From positions 372,001-436,000 of the forward strand of contig NZ_CAKAKO010000004.1 in NCBI RefSeq assembly GCF_916700565.1: a stretch of DNA of 64,000 nucleotides, written 5' to 3'. The notes under the pieces are model-generated. The model did not search any database. It was not told where the DNA came from and saw only the letters and a program-made list of their open reading frames with translations. The stretch is from Xenophilus sp. Marseille-Q4582. GTDB taxonomy: Bacteria > Pseudomonadota > Gammaproteobacteria > Burkholderiales > Burkholderiaceae_C. The stretch's first letter is position 1. Each line of letters starts with the position of its first letter. A program made the position numbers and the translations under genes. This document shows, in pieces, positions 8,282 through 16,207 of the stretch.

Positions 8282-10267
8282 TCAAGTGCGTTTGCGTCGG
8301 CGTATGGCTATCAGGAAAGCCATCAAGGGGAAGGCAATCACCATGGGCGAAGCCGGCGATGCATAGAGTACGTTGATGGACGGAATGGAGGTGGCCTCCA
8401 GATAAGCCAGCAGCACCGTGCGGACCGCGACCGCGGCGACACAGGCCAGCGCGACCGCCAGCATGAAGTCGGGGCGCGGCCGGCGCAGCCATTGCCAGGT
8501 GGCGATCAGCAGTACGACGGCCCCTGCCGCGGCCCCGAAAGGCCAGACTTGCAAGTAGGCTTTGGCAATTGGGCGAACCGCGTGCTGCAACCGGCGCTGC
8601 CGTGAGGTCACGGGATCGGTGCGATGGTCTACCCATGTGTCCACATGCATCTTGACGGTCGGAGTGTCGAGCAAGGAACCCGTGCCCATGTCGACGACGC
8701 TCGACTGTGTGCCTTGACGCGCGATCAGCCTGCATGCACCGGGTGCGCACGACGACACAAGATGGAAGCGACGCGCGGTCATGCCCGGGAACGCTTGCTC
8801 CACATCCGGTGCCTCGAGCAGCTGAAGCACCCACGGCTGGGGCGTTCCGTCCTTGGGTGCGAGCGAGAGCATCGGCAATGGGTCTGTGCCCGCGATCCAG
8901 CCCCGTAGTTCGAAGCGCTTCGCGTCCGGCAGCGCAACCGGTCCCACCATCTGCCGGAACCATTCGATGCGGTCTGGCGCACCATAGCTCGGATCGACAC
9001 CGATCCTTCCATCGCCCAACCCCAGAAGCACCGGAAGAACCTGATGTGCTGCATGGAGTGTGGGCTGCAGGTCCTGCCAGGCCCACTCGGGTTTGAGCGA
9101 GTCGCGTGCGGCATTGCAGGGGATGACTCCTTGGTCACAGGCTTCATTGATTTCGCGGGTCAGGCGGTCGTAGAAAGCCATGGCGTCGGGAGCCGAACGG
9201 TAGTGGCCGGCCAGAGCGGTCGCATCCCGGAAGGCCCACATGAACCATCCAGAGAGAATGCCTGGACAGTCGGTGAGCGAGAGTTGGTTGCAGCCGATGC
9301 GTTGCCACGATCTGCCGCTGTCGCCTTCCAGAAAGGGTTGCAGTTCCCGTGCTGCGGAGCTCACCGCATAGGCGCGCTGGCGGGCATCCGCCGGGAACAC
9401 GACATAGCGTACAGGCTGGTCATGCCGGATGCGCGCCAGAGCACCATAGGCTCGCGTGAAGCTCGGACTGTGAAACTCCGTACTTTGGAAGACGCCATAG
9501 CGCGACAGGTTGACGGCCTTGACGCCCTGGATCACGACCTGGGCAAAGACGGCCACCACCAGCATCGGAAAAAGAACTTGCGCCAGCATCGGAAGAAGGG
9601 CGGCGCGAGGCGCGGGGCAGCGCCGCCACAGCGAGCCCTGCTGCACCAGCTTCATGACCGCCAGCACAGCCAGTGCCGGCAGGATCCAGACGCCCTCTTC
9701 ACGCGTCAGCCAGAACCCGCCGAAGACCAGGCCTGTCGAGGCGGCCAGCACGAATGTCCGGTGACGGGCGCGCTTGTGCGCGGGAAAGAGGAGCAGGCCC
9801 AGGAGCACGATCAGCGCCAGCGACTGGGACAGGTAAATCCCTTCACGGATGACGCGTGCGAGTTCCGGATGCCACAGCACGGGATTGAAGGCCAAGGCCG
9901 CGAACAAGGCCACGCCTGCCCAGGGCCGACGGGTGCGCTTGGCCACTTCGCTGGCCAGCAAGCCGCATACGGCCAGGTAAAGCAGTTGCTCGGCCAGCTT
10001 CAGTGGCAGCCCCAGTGCTCCCGTAATGCGGATGAACCAGGGATAGCCCATGCCCTTGGCGAGCGTCAGGTGATCGAAGGGCCCCAGCCACTGGTGCGCG
10101 GACAGCGCATAGGCGCCGCGCACGAACAGGGCGTCGTCGTAGCTGGCATCGGCGATGGCATGGACAGGAAAGCAGGTCCGCAACCAGAGACTGATGACCG
10201 CCAGAGCGCCGCACAGTAACCACATGGCTTGGGAGCCCTTCCACCAAGGGCCGTAAGCGCGTTGCAT
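8282..10267 (-). CDS. Large polytopic membrane protein, GT-C glycosyltransferase-like
   Basis: 661 residues with about nine to eleven hydrophobic segments. The first helix (residues 14-34) is followed by a loop with acidic residues (ADASYDDALFVRG), an arrangement that resembles GT-C glycosyltransferases, whose catalytic Asp sits in the first periplasmic loop. A long soluble region (about residues 260-560) separates the N-terminal helical block from three C-terminal helices. No sugar-lipid genes flank it, so a function in glycan transfer is only a structural guess. It is flanked by non-coding stretches on both sides (8069-8281 and 10268-10439) and its codon use looks less GC-extreme than that of its neighbours, which might indicate acquisition. 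Confidence 0.7.
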   Translation of the reverse strand: MQRAYGPWWKGSQAMWLLCGALAVISLWLRTCFPVHAIADASYDDALFVRGAYALSAHQWLGPFDHLTLAKGMGYPWFIRITGALGLPLKLAEQLLYLAVCGLLASEVAKRTRRPWAGVALFAALAFNPVLWHPELARVIREGIYLSQSLALIVLLGLLLFPAHKRARHRTFVLAASTGLVFGGFWLTREEGVWILPALAVLAVMKLVQQGSLWRRCPAPRAALLPMLAQVLFPMLVVAVFAQVVIQGVKAVNLSRYGVFQSTEFHSPSFTRAYGALARIRHDQPVRYVVFPADARQRAYAVSSAARELQPFLEGDSGRSWQRIGCNQLSLTDCPGILSGWFMWAFRDATALAGHYRSAPDAMAFYDRLTREINEACDQGVIPCNAARDSLKPEWAWQDLQPTLHAAHQVLPVLLGLGDGRIGVDPSYGAPDRIEWFRQMVGPVALPDAKRFELRGWIAGTDPLPMLSLAPKDGTPQPWVLQLLEAPDVEQAFPGMTARRFHLVSSCAPGACRLIARQGTQSSVVDMGTGSLLDTPTVKMHVDTWVDHRTDPVTSRQRRLQHAVRPIAKAYLQVWPFGAAAGAVVLLIATWQWLRRPRPDFMLAVALACVAAVAVRTVLLAYLEATSIPSINVLYASPASPMVIAFPLMAFLIAIRRRKRT

Positions 10268-10354
10268 ATCTGACTTCTACAGGTAATCGTGCGAGGGGCG
10301 TCGAGGTGCCGCGGCGCGAAGTGCGGCGGCCGGCGTGCCAGGCCTTTCAGGCCC

Positions 10355-10402
10355 GAAGGATTGAAGGACTGAAGGACTGAAGGACTGAAGGACTGAAGGA
10401 CT
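10355..10402. repeat. 8-bp simple sequence repeat (GAAGGACT), six copies
   Basis: Six tandem copies of an 8-bp unit: the first is GAAGGATT, the next five are exact GAAGGACT, followed by a partial GAAG. It lies in the 171-bp space between the start of the membrane-protein gene and the stop of the FAD reductase gene, so it is upstream of the former. An 8-bp unit is not a multiple of three, which is typical of slippage-prone non-coding arrays that can alter promoter spacing. Confidence 0.9.
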
Positions 10403-10439
10403 GAAGTTTCGCCGCGTCGAAGACGCTTGGCGCAAAGCT

Positions 10440-11480
10440 TCATTCGCGGGCGGGCTTGGCCACCCCCAGCAACTCATGCAACCGCGTGCTCGTCGTCGTG
10501 TACTGCAGCGGCGGCACCTTGCCGTCGAAGACGATCTCGGCCGCCGCCCAGGCGGCCAGGGTGGCTTCGTGGAAGCCGCAGACGATGAGCTTGCGCTTGC
10601 CGGGGTAGGTGTTGATGTCGCCGACGGCGAACAGGCCGGGCTCCGCGGTCTGGAAGCGCGCGCTGTCGACGGGGATCTGCTTGCGCTCCAGCGCCAGTCC
10701 CCAGTCGGCGAGGGGGCCCAGGCGCGGCGAGATGCCCTGGCACACGACGAGCGCGTCGAGGGCCAGGCCCAGCGCCTGGTCCTCGGGGGTGGTGACGGAC
10801 AGCGTGCGGCCGTCGAAGGCGTGGGGCTGGCCGATCACCAGCCGGATCGCGCCGGCATCGATCTGGGCGCGCAGCCGGGCCACGGTGGCGTCGTCGCCGC
10901 GGAAGGCGTCGCGCCGGTGCAGCAGCAGCACCTCGTGCGCGATGCCGACCAGGCCCAGGGCCGCGTTCACCGCGGCCTCTTCACCGCCATGCACCACCAC
11001 GCGCTGCCCGGCGAAGGCCCGCAGGTCGCTCGGGTGATAGAAGAGTTGCCGCCCCTCGAAGGCGTCCATGCCCTGCAGGCTCATCTTCCTGGGCACGAAG
11101 GCGCCCACGCCCGCGGCGATGAAGACGGTTCGCGCCAGGAAGGTCTGGCCCGACGCGGCACCGGCGCGCCAGCGGCCGTCGGCCTCGCGCGCCAGGGTCT
11201 GCACTTGCGTGCCCAGATGCATCGGCACCTTGAACGGCGCGATCTGGCGCAGCAGCGAATCGGCCAGCGCGCGGCCCGTGGTGGCCGGCGTGCCCGGGAT
11301 GTCGTAGATGGGTTTGTCGCCGTACAGCTCGACGCACTGGCCGCCCGCGTGGGGCAGGGCATCGACGATGTGGCAGCCGATTTCGAGCAGGCCCAGCTGG
11401 AAGGCCTGGAACAGCCCCACGGGACCGGCGCCGATGATCAGCGCGTCCGTGGGCAGGGGGGCGGGGTTGCTGCAGTTCAC
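10440..11480 (-). CDS. Ferredoxin/flavodoxin-NADP+ reductase, thioredoxin-reductase-like type
   Basis: 346 residues. An FAD-binding Rossmann motif at the N-terminus (ALIIGAGPVGLFQAFQLG) is followed by GGQCVELYGDKPIYDIPG, a hallmark of the TrxB-like ferredoxin-NADP reductases (YumC group). A second nucleotide-binding domain covers about residues 120-240, and the C-terminal FAD motif is AVGDINTYPGKRKLI. It lacks the CxxC redox pair of true thioredoxin reductases. It sits 13 bp downstream of the ferredoxin gene, so it probably shuttles electrons between NADPH and that ferredoxin, perhaps for sulfite reduction or Fe-S assembly. Confidence 0.92.
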   Translation of the reverse strand: MNCSNPAPLPTDALIIGAGPVGLFQAFQLGLLEIGCHIVDALPHAGGQCVELYGDKPIYDIPGTPATTGRALADSLLRQIAPFKVPMHLGTQVQTLAREADGRWRAGAASGQTFLARTVFIAAGVGAFVPRKMSLQGMDAFEGRQLFYHPSDLRAFAGQRVVVHGGEEAAVNAALGLVGIAHEVLLLHRRDAFRGDDATVARLRAQIDAGAIRLVIGQPHAFDGRTLSVTTPEDQALGLALDALVVCQGISPRLGPLADWGLALERKQIPVDSARFQTAEPGLFAVGDINTYPGKRKLIVCGFHEATLAAWAAAEIVFDGKVPPLQYTTTSTRLHELLGVAKPARE

Positions 11481-11493
11481 CGCCGCCGCCGGG

Positions 11494-11823
11494 TCACTTC
11501 ACCAGTTCGGCGATCTTGCCCGGCTTGTCCTTCCACTCGTCGGCGTCGGGCAAGGGGGACTTGCGCTTGGTGATGCTCTTCCAGCCATCGGCGCGGGCCA
11601 GCTCGGCATTGAGCTGGATGAACGCCAGCTGGTCGGCCGGCAGGTCTTCCTCGGCGAAGATGGCGTTGGCCGGGCATTCGGGAATGCACACGGCGCAATC
11701 GATGCACTCGTCGGGGTCGATCACCAGCATGTTCGGCCCTTCGCGGAAGCAGTCCACCGGGCACACGTCGACGCAATCGGTGTATTTGCAGCGGATGCAG
11801 TTCTCGGAAACGACGTGAGTCAT
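11494..11823 (-). CDS. fdxA: 7Fe ferredoxin FdxA
   Basis: 109 residues, the standard length for FdxA. Two cluster-binding regions are visible: [19 protein letters not shown] near the N-terminus (3Fe-4S plus one cysteine for the second cluster) and [12 protein letters not shown] (4Fe-4S). The C-terminal extension ([14 protein letters not shown]) is also typical. I chose the ATG at 11823 (MTHVVSENC), matching family N-termini, rather than an upstream in-frame start. It is followed at 13 bp by the NADP reductase, forming a plausible electron-transfer pair. Confidence 0.95.
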   Translation of the reverse strand: MTHVVSENCIRCKYTDCVDVCPVDCFREGPNMLVIDPDECIDCAVCIPECPANAIFAEEDLPADQLAFIQLNAELARADGWKSITKRKSPLPDADEWKDKPGKIAELVK

Positions 11824-11904
11824 GGTGGTTTCGCTGGTTCTGAGGCGTTCCTCACGGCCCGTGAAGAACATCCGGAGTTGGCTCGGGAAAACCCGGCATT
11901 GTAG

Positions 11905-13368
11905 TTAAGTGTTTGCCGAACGAGCCGGCGCGGCGCGAACCAGCGCTGCCGCCGCGGTCTTGTGGCTCGCGGTGTCGACCAGCACCAGCGAGCCCAGGGC
12001 CCGCGCCTCGGCAAAGGGCCGCACGGCCAGCGGCTGCTGCAGGGCCAGCACCACCTCGCCGATGGTGTTGGCTTCCAGCTGCTGCGCCTCCTCGGCTTCC
12101 AGCGTGTGGATGTTCAGCCGGTGCGCGATGCGCGCCACCTTGGCCTTGACCCAGCGGTGGCCGTGCAGCGCCCAGTACACCCGGCCGGCCACCAGCGGCT
12201 CGTCGTCGAGCCAGGCGACCGTGGCGTGGATCTCGCGCTGGGGCTCGAAGGCCTCCGGTTCCAGCAGCCAGTCGCCGCGCGACACGTCCACCTCGCGGTC
12301 CAGCACGATGCCGGCGCTGTGGCCGGCCGGCACGGCCGCTTCAGCCCGCGTGTGCGTGAGCACGCGCGCCACCGTGGCGTGCTGGTTGCTCGGCAGGATC
12401 GCGATGCGCTGGCCAGGCTCGATGCGGCCGCTGGCGACGCGGCCCCAGAAGATGCGGCGGCCCTGCGAGGTGTCGGCCGAGCCGGAGATCGGCCGCGGCG
12501 CCGGGCCGCTCCCAAGCGCGGCCGGCGCCCCCTCGGGGGGCAGCGCAGCACGCGAAGCGGCAAGCGTGGGGGCGGAAGGTTTTTCGACCCATTGGACGGG
12601 AAATGCGAAGGGCTGCTGTGTGTCAGCCGGCGTCACGGGCAGCTGTTCCAGCAGTTCCAGCAGCGCGGGGCCGTCGTAGCCGGCCCAGCCCGAAGCCTGG
12701 CCCGGGCCGTTCGGGTGGCGTGTGGTCACGTTCCAGCCCTTGAGGGCCGACACCGGCACCACGGCCTTGAGCGCGATGCCGGCCGCCTCGGCAAAGTCGC
12801 GCAGCGCGCCGCCGATGCGTTCGAAGGCCAGCGCCGCCTCGTCGATGGCGTCGAGCTTGTTGATGGCCACCACCAGCGAGGGCACGCGCAGCAGGTGCGC
12901 CAGCAGCAGATGGCGGCGCGTCTGTGGCAGCAGCGTGCGGGCCACGACCTCTCCGTCACTCACCTCCGCAGCCCACGGCAGCTTGGTCGCATCGACCAGC
13001 ACCACGGCGGCATCGGCGCTCGAGGCGGCCGTGACCATGTTGCGCGTGTACTGCTCGTGGCCCGGCGCGTCGCCGATGATGAACTTGCGCGCGGGCGTCG
13101 AGAAGTAGCGGTACGCCACGTCGATGGTGATGCCCTGCTCGCGCTCGGCCGACAGACCGTCGGTCAGCAGCGCCAGGTCGGTCTCGCCATTGCGCTGCAC
13201 GCCGGCCAGCTGGTCGGCCAGCACGGCGCGGCTGTCCACCAGCAGGCGGCCGATCAGCGTGCTCTTGCCGTCGTCGACCGAGCCGCAGGTGATGAAGCGC
13301 AGCGCGGTGCCGGTGTCGGCAGCACTGGGAGCGGGGGTTTTAACTTCCGAGGAGGCAACGGTCGTCAT
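11905..13368 (-). CDS. cysN: Sulfate adenylyltransferase subunit 1 (GTPase)
   Basis: 487 residues. GTP-binding motifs: GSVDDGKST (P-loop, residues 29-37), DAPGHEQY (G3, 100-107) and NKLD (G4, 170-173), then elongation-factor-like beta-barrels. With CysD it activates sulfate to APS in assimilation. There is no fused APS kinase domain. Odd: between the GTPase domain (QPFAFPVQWVEKP) and the next strand (GRRIFWGRVASG), where E. coli CysN has only a few residues, there are about 35 extra residues (about 265-300), rich in Ala, Pro and Gly and including ALPPEGAPA. They are encoded by a palindromic repeat, given as a separate entry. The reading frame is intact. Confidence 0.95.
   Translation of the reverse strand: MTTVASSEVKTPAPSAADTGTALRFITCGSVDDGKSTLIGRLLVDSRAVLADQLAGVQRNGETDLALLTDGLSAEREQGITIDVAYRYFSTPARKFIIGDAPGHEQYTRNMVTAASSADAAVVLVDATKLPWAAEVSDGEVVARTLLPQTRRHLLLAHLLRVPSLVVAINKLDAIDEAALAFERIGGALRDFAEAAGIALKAVVPVSALKGWNVTTRHPNGPGQASGWAGYDGPALLELLEQLPVTPADTQQPFAFPVQWVEKPSAPTLAASRAALPPEGAPAALGSGPAPRPISGSADTSQGRRIFWGRVASGRIEPGQRIAILPSNQHATVARVLTHTRAEAAVPAGHSAGIVLDREVDVSRGDWLLEPEAFEPQREIHATVAWLDDEPLVAGRVYWALHGHRWVKAKVARIAHRLNIHTLEAEEAQQLEANTIGEVVLALQQPLAVRPFAEARALGSLVLVDTASHKTAAAALVRAAPARSANT
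12503..12573 (-). repeat. Palindromic REP-like element inserted in frame in cysN
   Basis: About 71 bp, with the core GCGCCCCCTCGGGGGGCAG and flanking GGGCCGC and GCGTGGGGGC. It is closely similar, in the same orientation relative to the coding strand and of equal length, to 45428-45498 inside the FtsX-type permease, and is related to the intergenic copy at 13427-13503. Within CysN it encodes a low-complexity linker containing LPPEGA. Boundaries are judged by eye from the shared sequence. Confidence 0.8.
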
Positions 13369-13426
13369 GGCGTGTTGTGTACGTAGGGATGGCGGGTTCA
13401 GAGCACTCGTGGAACCGGCTCTGCCG

Positions 13427-13503
13427 GGCCACTGAGTGCGCCCCCTTGAGGGGGGGAGGCGAGCGACACGAAGTGCGCGATGCCCGTGTGTTTCGGGGGT
13501 GGG
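13427..13503 (-). repeat. Palindromic REP-like element between cysN and cysD
   Basis: About 77 bp filling much of the 135-bp cysD-cysN spacer. It begins GGGCC, has the core GCGCCCCCTTGAGGGGGG, continues AGGCGAGCGACACGAAGTG and ends near CGGGGGTGGG. The layout is the same as in the copies inside cysN and the FtsX-type permease, with a diverged core. The C-rich/G-rich core forms a strong hairpin and may act as an mRNA processing or attenuation structure between the two subunit genes. Confidence 0.7.
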
Positions 13504-14451
13504 CTAGAAGTACCCGTCCTTCTTGCGCTTCTCCATCGACGCGTCCGAAGTCTTGTCGTCCATGCGCGTGGCGCCGCGCTCGCTGATGTCGGTGGACAGC
13601 GTCTCCACCACCACGTCGGCGGCGTTGGCCGCCAGGCTTTCCACCGGCGCCGTGCAGGTGATGTCGCCCACCGTGCGGAAGCGCACGTCGCGCACCTGCA
13701 CCGTCTCGCCCTCGCGCGGCGGCGTGAGTTCGGTCACGGGCATCAGGAGGCCCTTGCGCTCCACCACCTCGCGCTTGTGCGTGTAGTAGAGGGAGGGCAG
13801 CTCGACCGATTCGCGGGCGATGTACTGCCACACGTCCAGCTCGGTCCAGTTGCTGATCGGGAACACGCGGAAGTGCTCGCCCGGCGCCAGGCGGGTGTTG
13901 AACAGCGTCCACAGCTCGGGACGCTGGTCCTTGGGCTGCCACTGGCCGAAGGCGTCGCGGTGCGAAAAGATGCGCTCCTTGGCGCGCGCCTTTTCCTCGT
14001 CGCGGCGCGCGCCACCGATCAGCGCGTCGAAACGGAATTCCTCGATGGCTTCGAGCAGCGTGACCGACTGGTGCACGTTGCGCGACTCGCCCGGGTGCGC
14101 CAGGCGCACCGTGCCGCGCGCCATCGAATCCTCCACGCTGCGCACGATCAGCTCGGCGCCCAGCTCCTTCGCGCGGTGGTCGCGGAAGGCCGTCACTTCG
14201 GGGAAGTTGTGGCCGGTGTCGATCATCAGCAGCGGATAGGGCAGGCGGCCGGCGCCGAAGGCCTTCTCGGCGCACTTGAGCAGCACCAGTGAATCCTTGC
14301 CGCCCGAGAACAGCAGCGTCGGCCGCTCGAAGGCCGCGGCCACCTCGCGCAGGATGAAGATGGTCTCTTCCTCCAGCGCGTCCAGGTGCGCATTGGACAG
14401 GTGCACGGGTGGGTGCGGCAGCAGCAATTCGGTGTCGGTGCGGGCGTTCAT
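13504..14451 (-). CDS. cysD: Sulfate adenylyltransferase subunit 2
   Basis: 315 residues. The PP-loop motif LFSGGKDSLVLL (about residues 47-58) is the ATP pyrophosphatase signature of CysD, and later blocks (ISNWTELDVWQYI, YYTHKREVVERKG) match the family. It catalyses ATP + sulfate to APS with CysN. The order is cysH-cysD-cysN on one strand, with 61 bp between cysH and cysD and a repeat-containing 135 bp before cysN. Confidence 0.96.
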   Translation of the reverse strand: MNARTDTELLLPHPPVHLSNAHLDALEEETIFILREVAAAFERPTLLFSGGKDSLVLLKCAEKAFGAGRLPYPLLMIDTGHNFPEVTAFRDHRAKELGAELIVRSVEDSMARGTVRLAHPGESRNVHQSVTLLEAIEEFRFDALIGGARRDEEKARAKERIFSHRDAFGQWQPKDQRPELWTLFNTRLAPGEHFRVFPISNWTELDVWQYIARESVELPSLYYTHKREVVERKGLLMPVTELTPPREGETVQVRDVRFRTVGDITCTAPVESLAANAADVVVETLSTDISERGATRMDDKTSDASMEKRKKDGYF

Positions 14452-14512
14452 CGGCAGGTCCGGGTCGGGGCAGGGGCGGATCGTGGGAGCGGGTGCGGCC
14501 GGGCGGGCCGGC

Positions 14513-15133
14513 TCAGTGCGACAGGTGCAGGCCGCACTCGCGGTGGTCCTCGCCCTTGGTCGGGTCCACGTAGTCGAAGTTGTTGGGCAGGCCGTGCTTC
14601 TCGCAGTATTCGTACAGGTCCTTGGACGACCAGTGCAGCAGCGGCGCGACCTTGATCAGGCCGTCGGGGTTGAGGCTCACCGGCGCCATCTGCGCGCGCA
14701 CGGCCGTGTCGGTGGCGCGCAGGGCCGTGAACCAGACCTTGGGCGCGGTCTCGCGCAGCGCGCGGGCGAAAGGTTCCAGCTTCACCTCTTCGGTGAAGGC
14801 CGCGTGGCGCGGATCGTCGAGCGCGGGCGCCGGGCCCTCCACGGCCTCGCGGTGCGCGCGCGAGCGGCGCGGCAGGTAGATCTTCAGGTTCAGCTTCAGC
14901 CGCTGCGTCACTTCGTCGGCGAAGCGGTAGGTGGCTTCGGTGTTGTAGCCGTTGTCCATCCAGATCACCGGCACGTCGGGCTGGGCCTGCGTGACCAGAT
15001 GCAGGATCACCGCTTCGAAGGGGCGGAAGTTGGTCGTGACGATGGCCGGCTCATTCAGGCCCAGGGCCCAGTCCACCAGGGCCGGCGCGTTGCGGCCCAG
15101 ATCGGCGTTGACTTGTGCGAGGTCGAAACTCAT
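14513..15133 (-). CDS. cysH: PAPS/APS reductase family protein CysH (short form)
   Basis: 206 residues, short compared with about 240 in E. coli. The fold is recognisable: TNFRPFEAVILHL near the start, WMDNGYNTEATYRFADEV, WFTALRATDTAVRAQ, LLHWSSKDLYEYCEKHGLP, and the catalytic C-terminal ECGLH. The two cysteine pairs that hold the 4Fe-4S cluster in APS reductases are absent, so by motif it resembles the cluster-free PAPS reductase type. No cysC (APS kinase) is seen in the window and CysN is not fused to one. The ATG at 15133 is preferred over 15178. The 250 bp upstream contains an A+T-rich stretch suited to a CysB-controlled promoter. Confidence 0.88.
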   Translation of the reverse strand: MSFDLAQVNADLGRNAPALVDWALGLNEPAIVTTNFRPFEAVILHLVTQAQPDVPVIWMDNGYNTEATYRFADEVTQRLKLNLKIYLPRRSRAHREAVEGPAPALDDPRHAAFTEEVKLEPFARALRETAPKVWFTALRATDTAVRAQMAPVSLNPDGLIKVAPLLHWSSKDLYEYCEKHGLPNNFDYVDPTKGEDHRECGLHLSH

Positions 15134-15221
15134 GGGGAGCGGTTCAGGTGGGGCGCATGGCGGGTCGCGTCGCATCACGGGCGCGGCCGCTTCGCCATCG
15201 CAGGGCCCGAACTGTAGGCAG

Positions 15222-15275
15222 GGGGCTTATGAAAGCAAACGATTGTTTAGTTCGCGCCTTATGCGGATAAGCAAA
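15222..15275 (-). promoter_or_regulatory. Probable cysH promoter/CysB control region
   Basis: The only A+T-rich tract near the cys operon lies 90-140 bp upstream of the cysH start. On the minus strand it reads through ATAAGGCG, GAACTAAACAATCG and TTTCATAAG, with the outer blocks GCTTAT and ATAAGC forming an inverted repeat. CysB sites are A+T-rich and poorly conserved. No clean -35/-10 pair could be fixed, so this is a region call and not a mapped site. Confidence 0.35.
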
Positions 15276-15276
15276 T

Positions 15277-15302
15277 GCGCCAGCATCCATGCGGGCTGGC
15301 GC
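15277..15302 (-). terminator. Possible terminator of the DUF3348-DUF2894 operon
   Basis: An 8-bp perfect stem, GCGCCAGC/GCTGGCGC, with a 10-nt loop, followed on the minus strand by ATTTGCTT, which is only moderately T-rich. It lies 84 bp past the stop of the last operon gene and just before the cysH promoter region. Confidence 0.4.
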
Positions 15303-15385
15303 GGGGTTGCTGGCTGTTTCCGGATAAGGGCGGCGCGATGCGGCTGCGCCCGACGGCGCCGGTGGGCGCGGCCGGAGTTCCGCCC

Positions 15386-16207
15386 TCAGCGTGTGCGGCT
15401 GCTGCGCTTGACGATCAGCTTCTTGGCCGGCGCCTTGCCGCCTTTGCCACCCTTGCCGGCGCTGCGGGCGGGCGCGGCCTCGTCGGGCCGCGCGGACTGC
15501 GCGCGTTCCAGCCACATCAGCGTGTCCGCATAGTCCAGGAAGTGGTTCAGGTAGCCCGGCGAGAGCGCGCGCATGGCGGCCAGGGTCTGGTGCACCAGGT
15601 GCTGTGCGTTGAGCGGACCGGCCTGGTCGGGCACGCGCGCCAGCGACTGGGTGAGGCGGCGCTCGGCGCTCAGGCGGCTCCAGGTGCTGCGGAAGTAGCC
15701 CATGGCCTTGAGGTCCGGCGGGCCGCCCAGGCTGGCCAGCGCCTCGTCGGTGGCCGAGGGGCGGTCGGCGCTCGCCGGCAGCGTGCCGGGGCGCGCCAGC
15801 TGCTCCAGCTGGGCCAGCAGCCCGGCCAGCGCGGTGCGGGGCGTGCGCGCCGCGCGCGCCGGCGCGGCCGATGCCCGGGTTTCGACGCGCGCCGTGCGCG
15901 GCACCGGCCGGGCATCGGCGGCTGCCGGCACCCCGGCCGCCGGCGCGCGCGCGTCGTGCGCCGCGATGAGTTCGGCCAGCCGCGCGTGCAGCCGGTCCCG
16001 CACGGCGCCCCGGCGCGTCTCGGCCTGGCGCGCCAGGGCATGGATGAAGAGGGTGTCGAGCCGGCCCTCGCCGCCCGCCTGCGCGGGCACCGGATGCCGG
16101 CGGCGCCAGTCGGCGAGCAGCTGCGCGAGGGCGTCCGCGTGCTGCGGCGCAGCGCCGTCCGCGGGAAGCGGCTCGTCGCCGTGGGCAGGCGCTGGCGGGG
16201 TGTTCAT
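15386..16207 (-). CDS. DUF2894-type protein, last gene of the motor-like operon
   Basis: 273 residues, hydrophilic, no membrane segment. The N-terminal half is Ala/Arg/Pro-rich and probably helical (ALAQLLADWRRRHP, DTLFIHALARQAETRRG). The conserved-looking C-terminal block (about residues 160-245) contains MGYFRSTWSRLSAERRL, GPLNAQHLVHQTLAAMR and YLNHFLDYADTLMWLE, which match my recollection of the DUF2894 family. The tail is basic and Gly/Lys-rich (GKGGKGGKAPAKK). The start at 16207 overlaps the stop of the OmpA/MotB-like gene (ATGA), so translation is coupled. Function unknown; a cytoplasmic partner of the upstream motor is the simplest inference. The tail could bind nucleic acid. Confidence 0.8.
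   Translation of the reverse strand: MNTPPAPAHGDEPLPADGAAPQHADALAQLLADWRRRHPVPAQAGGEGRLDTLFIHALARQAETRRGAVRDRLHARLAELIAAHDARAPAAGVPAAADARPVPRTARVETRASAAPARAARTPRTALAGLLAQLEQLARPGTLPASADRPSATDEALASLGGPPDLKAMGYFRSTWSRLSAERRLTQSLARVPDQAGPLNAQHLVHQTLAAMRALSPGYLNHFLDYADTLMWLERAQSARPDEAAPARSAGKGGKGGKAPAKKLIVKRSSRTR

Noticed and set aside
10355-10402. CRISPR-like array
   Set aside because: The unit is 8 bp with no spacers and no cas genes; it is a simple tandem repeat.
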